This document shows positions 61,379 through 64,000 of a DNA stretch of 64,000 nt, piece after piece. A program made the translations under genes and the position numbers. The DNA is from Bacteroidales bacterium (GTDB taxonomy: Bacteria; Bacteroidota; Bacteroidia; Bacteroidales; JAGOPY01), in assembly GCA_023229505.1 (NCBI GenBank), contig JALNZD010000002.1, positions 62,001-126,000 of the forward strand. Reading direction: 5' to 3'. The notes beneath the pieces are model-generated. The model worked only from the letters and a program-made list of their open reading frames with translations. It had not been told where the DNA came from and did no database searches. Position 1 is the stretch's first letter. Every line of letters starts with the position of its first letter.

Positions 61379-64000
61379 TCATAAACTCAATCTGTAAGTG
61401 AACTTCACTAAAAAGATATTGTGCGGTTTGATATTGAACAGGGCATCCATGTCATTCCCGAAATCTGGCTCCCCAATGTTGTCATCCCCCATTCTGCCCT
61501 GCGACCAGACAAAGTAAACCGCCGATCCGGGAATATATTCCCACCGGAACACCAGGTTTGACCTGAATTCGAATACCTTGAAATCGGGATTGTCAAAGCT
61601 GTAATTTAAACCTTCCTCGCCTGTTTCCGTTACTTGGTAAATTTCATTTACTGCATCATAATCAATCTCATCTGGGCTAAAAAGATGAAAGCGATCATAA
61701 TAATACGACGCCATTGTTTCTGATGCTCTCTTAAATTCAGTGTATCTGCCGGCAAAGACAAATGGCTGTCCCCAGTATTGAATGGTCAGATCGGGAGTTA
61801 TACTAAAATTGACCCGAATATCAGCTTCTATGATATGGTTGTCGATGCGGGCCATGATATAACGGTTTCCGGGGACTTCGCTGATCGTTTCCACGTACTG
61901 AAGACGGTCGTGGCCAAATTCATAAGCAGGCTCAACTGCCAGTTGCAATGCTTTAAATGGCCTGTAAGTAAGTTCCAGCGATAATCGGGTCATTTCACCA
62001 TTGTCAAAGTTGCTGAGAAAATAGATCGCTCCCAGTTCCGCGACGATTTTATTACGGGAATCCGATTCCATGAATCCATAACATGTCATGCCACCCGGTG
62101 TTTTCAATGTTGGTCCCCCGCGCAGGTTATACCGGTCGACCGATTGCCCTTGAAATTCTCCTCCAACACTGAACTCCCAATAATTTTTAAACTCCAAATT
62201 CAGGTTAAGTTCCCCGCCCTGATATATGAAATTGCCTCCAAAATCCCATGCGGTATATTGATCGGCATTAACATTATATGACCTGAAAATGCCGAACGGC
62301 TCCCAAATCTCATAGCCGGCCCATAGAACCTGCTGGATGATATCGCCCTGGCGGATGTAACCCATATCATTCAATTCCAGGCCGGGAGAACGCCAGGTAA
62401 CCCTGCCCTCATAACGCCAGTGCCCGCCGCCCTGTTTCCCAAATTCTGCGGTCCCCCCATACCCGGATAATGAAGTCCGGGTGGAATCAAACTTAACATG
62501 GCTGATATCGGGCCGCTGGTAATAATGCACCGGTGACTGCTGTACCTCTGATATTGCCTCAGGTTTACCGGTAAGATGGCTGAAAGAGCCTTTCAGGTTA
62601 AAATAATAAGTTTTATCTTTCCAATAGTTGGTAAAATCAAGCCCCGCTGTGTAGGCTGAACCAGGCAGGTAATCAAGGGTTGAATCATTGATAAAGCGGT
62701 TTGTGGCTGTGAACATGCCACCCAGGATAGTTTTACCCTGGTTGATATCTTTTTGCAGGCGGGCATTGAAATAATTGGTCCAGGGCTCAACGGTAACCTT
62801 TTTTTCAACCCCATCAGAATCGATTAGCGCATGCTCTTCTTTTGTAACACTTTCCATCACCCCGACTGACCATCCGTTGCTTGTCTTTCCGGATAGTTTG
62901 AAAGCACCGAGGATTGCACTATTTCCGGGCATCTTCAGGAATTCACCTTCTGCAATTTCCGGCTCATAATGAGGCTGTCTTCCAATCCTTCTGGAATAAA
63001 ACAGGTTGTCCTGGGATATCGAGCCTTCTCCCCCTGTTAACTGGTAATCGTAAATATTGTTCCCTTCGACAAAAAAAGGTCTTCTTTCACTGTAGAAAGT
63101 CTCAAAAGCCGTTAAATTAACAACAGAGGGATCGGCTTCAACCTGCCCGAAATCAGGGTTTATGGTGAAATTCATCGTCAGATCGTTGGTGACAGCCACC
63201 TTGCCGTCAAGGCCGGCATTGAAACCGTAATCCCTGCCGTCGGCATAGGGATTTCCTTCTTCTTTCTCATAATTTTCAATCTTTCCCATGATATAAGGAA
63301 GAAGTTCCACCTCCCTTTTCGGCTTGACACCGGTGATCCCATTCAGATCGCCAAACTGGCTGACCCAGCCTGACGCATCCATCGGAATGGGTTGCCAAAG
63401 CGACAATTCATCCAGTCTGAACAGAATTCGCCCGACATTAAGGCCCCAGCGGTATTGCTCAGCTTTCGCAAACCTCAGCTGGGTATAGGGAATCTTTATT
63501 TCGGCGACCCACCCGAGTGAATCAATGGATGTTTTAACATACCACACCGGGTCCCATGTATAATCTTCTTCCCCGTCATTTGAAATAAAATAGTCGCTCT
63601 TGACACCTGATGCATTAACTAAAAATGCAAAAGCAGTTCTGCGATCATAGTAACTGTCAATATGAACGCCGACCAGGTCACCTTCCATTTCATCCCGGCG
63701 TGTAAGGCGCTTTTCGATCTTGTCCGGTTCCGTATCATAGGCCCGTATGGCAATATAAAGAGCCTCATCATCATATATAATTTTAAATTCAGTCAATTGG
63801 GTAGGGGCTTTGCCATCATAAGGCTCACGCTGGATGAAACTACCTTCCCAGCCTGGTGAATCCCAGGTTGCTTCATCCACCTTGCCATCGATCACAAGGG
63901 CATCCCCTGAAATTCGTGCAGCTTCGTAAAAACGCTTCTCCTGCGCGATAAGTCCGTTAATGCCGCTTATCATCCCAAAAAGGATCATCAGAAATAATAT
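61379..64000 (-). CDS. DUF5916 outer-membrane protein with CBM9-like domain (5' end cut by window edge)
   Basis: At least 873 codons are seen. The first visible Met is at 63988, but the frame stays open to the right edge (ILFLM...), so the signal peptide probably starts beyond it. A CBM9-like domain (IDGKVDEATWDSPGW, then ALYIAIRAYD) occupies about residues 30-210. A long beta-barrel-like region follows, with NPDFGQVEADPSVVNLTAFETF, YSERRPFFVEGN and LFYSRRIGR, which are DUF5916 hallmarks. The function of the family is unknown; an outer-membrane receptor or enzyme for glycan or peptide is often guessed. It is the only gene here with a CBM9-like unit besides 4909-6453. Confidence 0.88.
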   Translation of the reverse strand: MLFLMILFGMISGINGLIAQEKRFYEAARISGDALVIDGKVDEATWDSPGWEGSFIQREPYDGKAPTQLTEFKIIYDDEALYIAIRAYDTEPDKIEKRLTRRDEMEGDLVGVHIDSYYDRRTAFAFLVNASGVKSDYFISNDGEEDYTWDPVWYVKTSIDSLGWVAEIKIPYTQLRFAKAEQYRWGLNVGRILFRLDELSLWQPIPMDASGWVSQFGDLNGITGVKPKREVELLPYIMGKIENYEKEEGNPYADGRDYGFNAGLDGKVAVTNDLTMNFTINPDFGQVEADPSVVNLTAFETFYSERRPFFVEGNNIYDYQLTGGEGSISQDNLFYSRRIGRQPHYEPEIAEGEFLKMPGNSAILGAFKLSGKTSNGWSVGVMESVTKEEHALIDSDGVEKKVTVEPWTNYFNARLQKDINQGKTILGGMFTATNRFINDSTLDYLPGSAYTAGLDFTNYWKDKTYYFNLKGSFSHLTGKPEAISEVQQSPVHYYQRPDISHVKFDSTRTSLSGYGGTAEFGKQGGGHWRYEGRVTWRSPGLELNDMGYIRQGDIIQQVLWAGYEIWEPFGIFRSYNVNADQYTAWDFGGNFIYQGGELNLNLEFKNYWEFSVGGEFQGQSVDRYNLRGGPTLKTPGGMTCYGFMESDSRNKIVAELGAIYFLSNFDNGEMTRLSLELTYRPFKALQLAVEPAYEFGHDRLQYVETISEVPGNRYIMARIDNHIIEADIRVNFSITPDLTIQYWGQPFVFAGRYTEFKRASETMASYYYDRFHLFSPDEIDYDAVNEIYQVTETGEEGLNYSFDNPDFKVFEFRSNLVFRWEYIPGSAVYFVWSQGRMGDDNIGEPDFGNDMDALFNIKPHNIFLVKFTYRLSL

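Noticed and set aside
1..64000. tRNA or rRNA genes, insertion sequences, prophage
   Set aside because: Reading the intergenic regions showed no T-loop-like sequences, rRNA stretches, transposase or integrase genes.

Overview
The window looks like a chromosomal piece of a Bacteroidota bacterium, probably an environmental Bacteroidales-like lineage. Evidence: several secreted proteins end in type IX secretion (T9SS) sorting domains. The gliding genes gldD and gldE lie beside ssb and mutY. A fused DAHP synthase/chorismate mutase is present, and most intergenic regions carry the Bacteroidota -7 promoter element TAnnTTTG. I see no rRNA, tRNA, transposase or CRISPR array.

Layout. (1) 1-27,900: a starch/maltodextrin and disaccharide locus. 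It holds six GH13 enzymes: a T9SS-exported amylase cut by the left edge, two lipoprotein amylases, a broken SusA-like neopullulanase, one cytoplasmic GH13 and a trehalose-synthase-like GH13. It also holds two T9SS carbohydrate-binding proteins, two DUF3857/transglutaminase-like proteins, a beta-phosphoglucomutase/GH65 phosphorylase fusion, a P-loop kinase, an ArnT-like glycosyltransferase and a GPH/SUC-type sugar transporter. No SusC/SusD pair is visible. A Crp/Fnr regulator is divergent from the transporter across two palindromic operators. (2) 27,900-33,900: an anaerobic-respiration or electron-export locus preceded by a perfect FNR-type box. It encodes hexaheme and monoheme lipoproteins, a DUF5777 beta-barrel, a heptaheme anchored protein, a cytochrome b561-type membrane protein and a NapC/NirT-type heptaheme protein, for 21 c-type heme sites. 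(3) 33,900-54,900: mostly core genes (porin-like OMP, PAP2-like, rpoN, asnS, aroF-CM, corA, M14 peptidase, gldD, gldE, ssb, mutY, HU, a 29-residue basic protein, rng, trpS, hflX, lnt) plus a frameshifted T9SS beta-propeller protein. (4) 54,900-57,950: an AT-rich islet of small orphan genes and two uracil-DNA-glycosylase-like proteins, with a duplicated ~50-bp leader. (5) 58,000-64,000: an FtsX/MacB-type ABC transporter and a DUF5916 outer-membrane protein cut by the right edge.

How the genes may work together (inference): T9SS-exported and lipid-anchored amylases and binding proteins degrade starch at the surface. The GPH-type carrier imports maltose or maltodextrin. The TreS-like enzyme and the GH65-PGM fusion turn disaccharide into glucose plus glucose-6-phosphate. 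Under low oxygen the FNR-like regulator may switch on the cytochrome locus to carry electrons from quinol to the outer membrane.

The most unusual local structure is a set of 7-8-bp tandem arrays placed at stop codons. One array is translated in frame inside the neopullulanase gene, which also carries an apparent deletion between short direct repeats.
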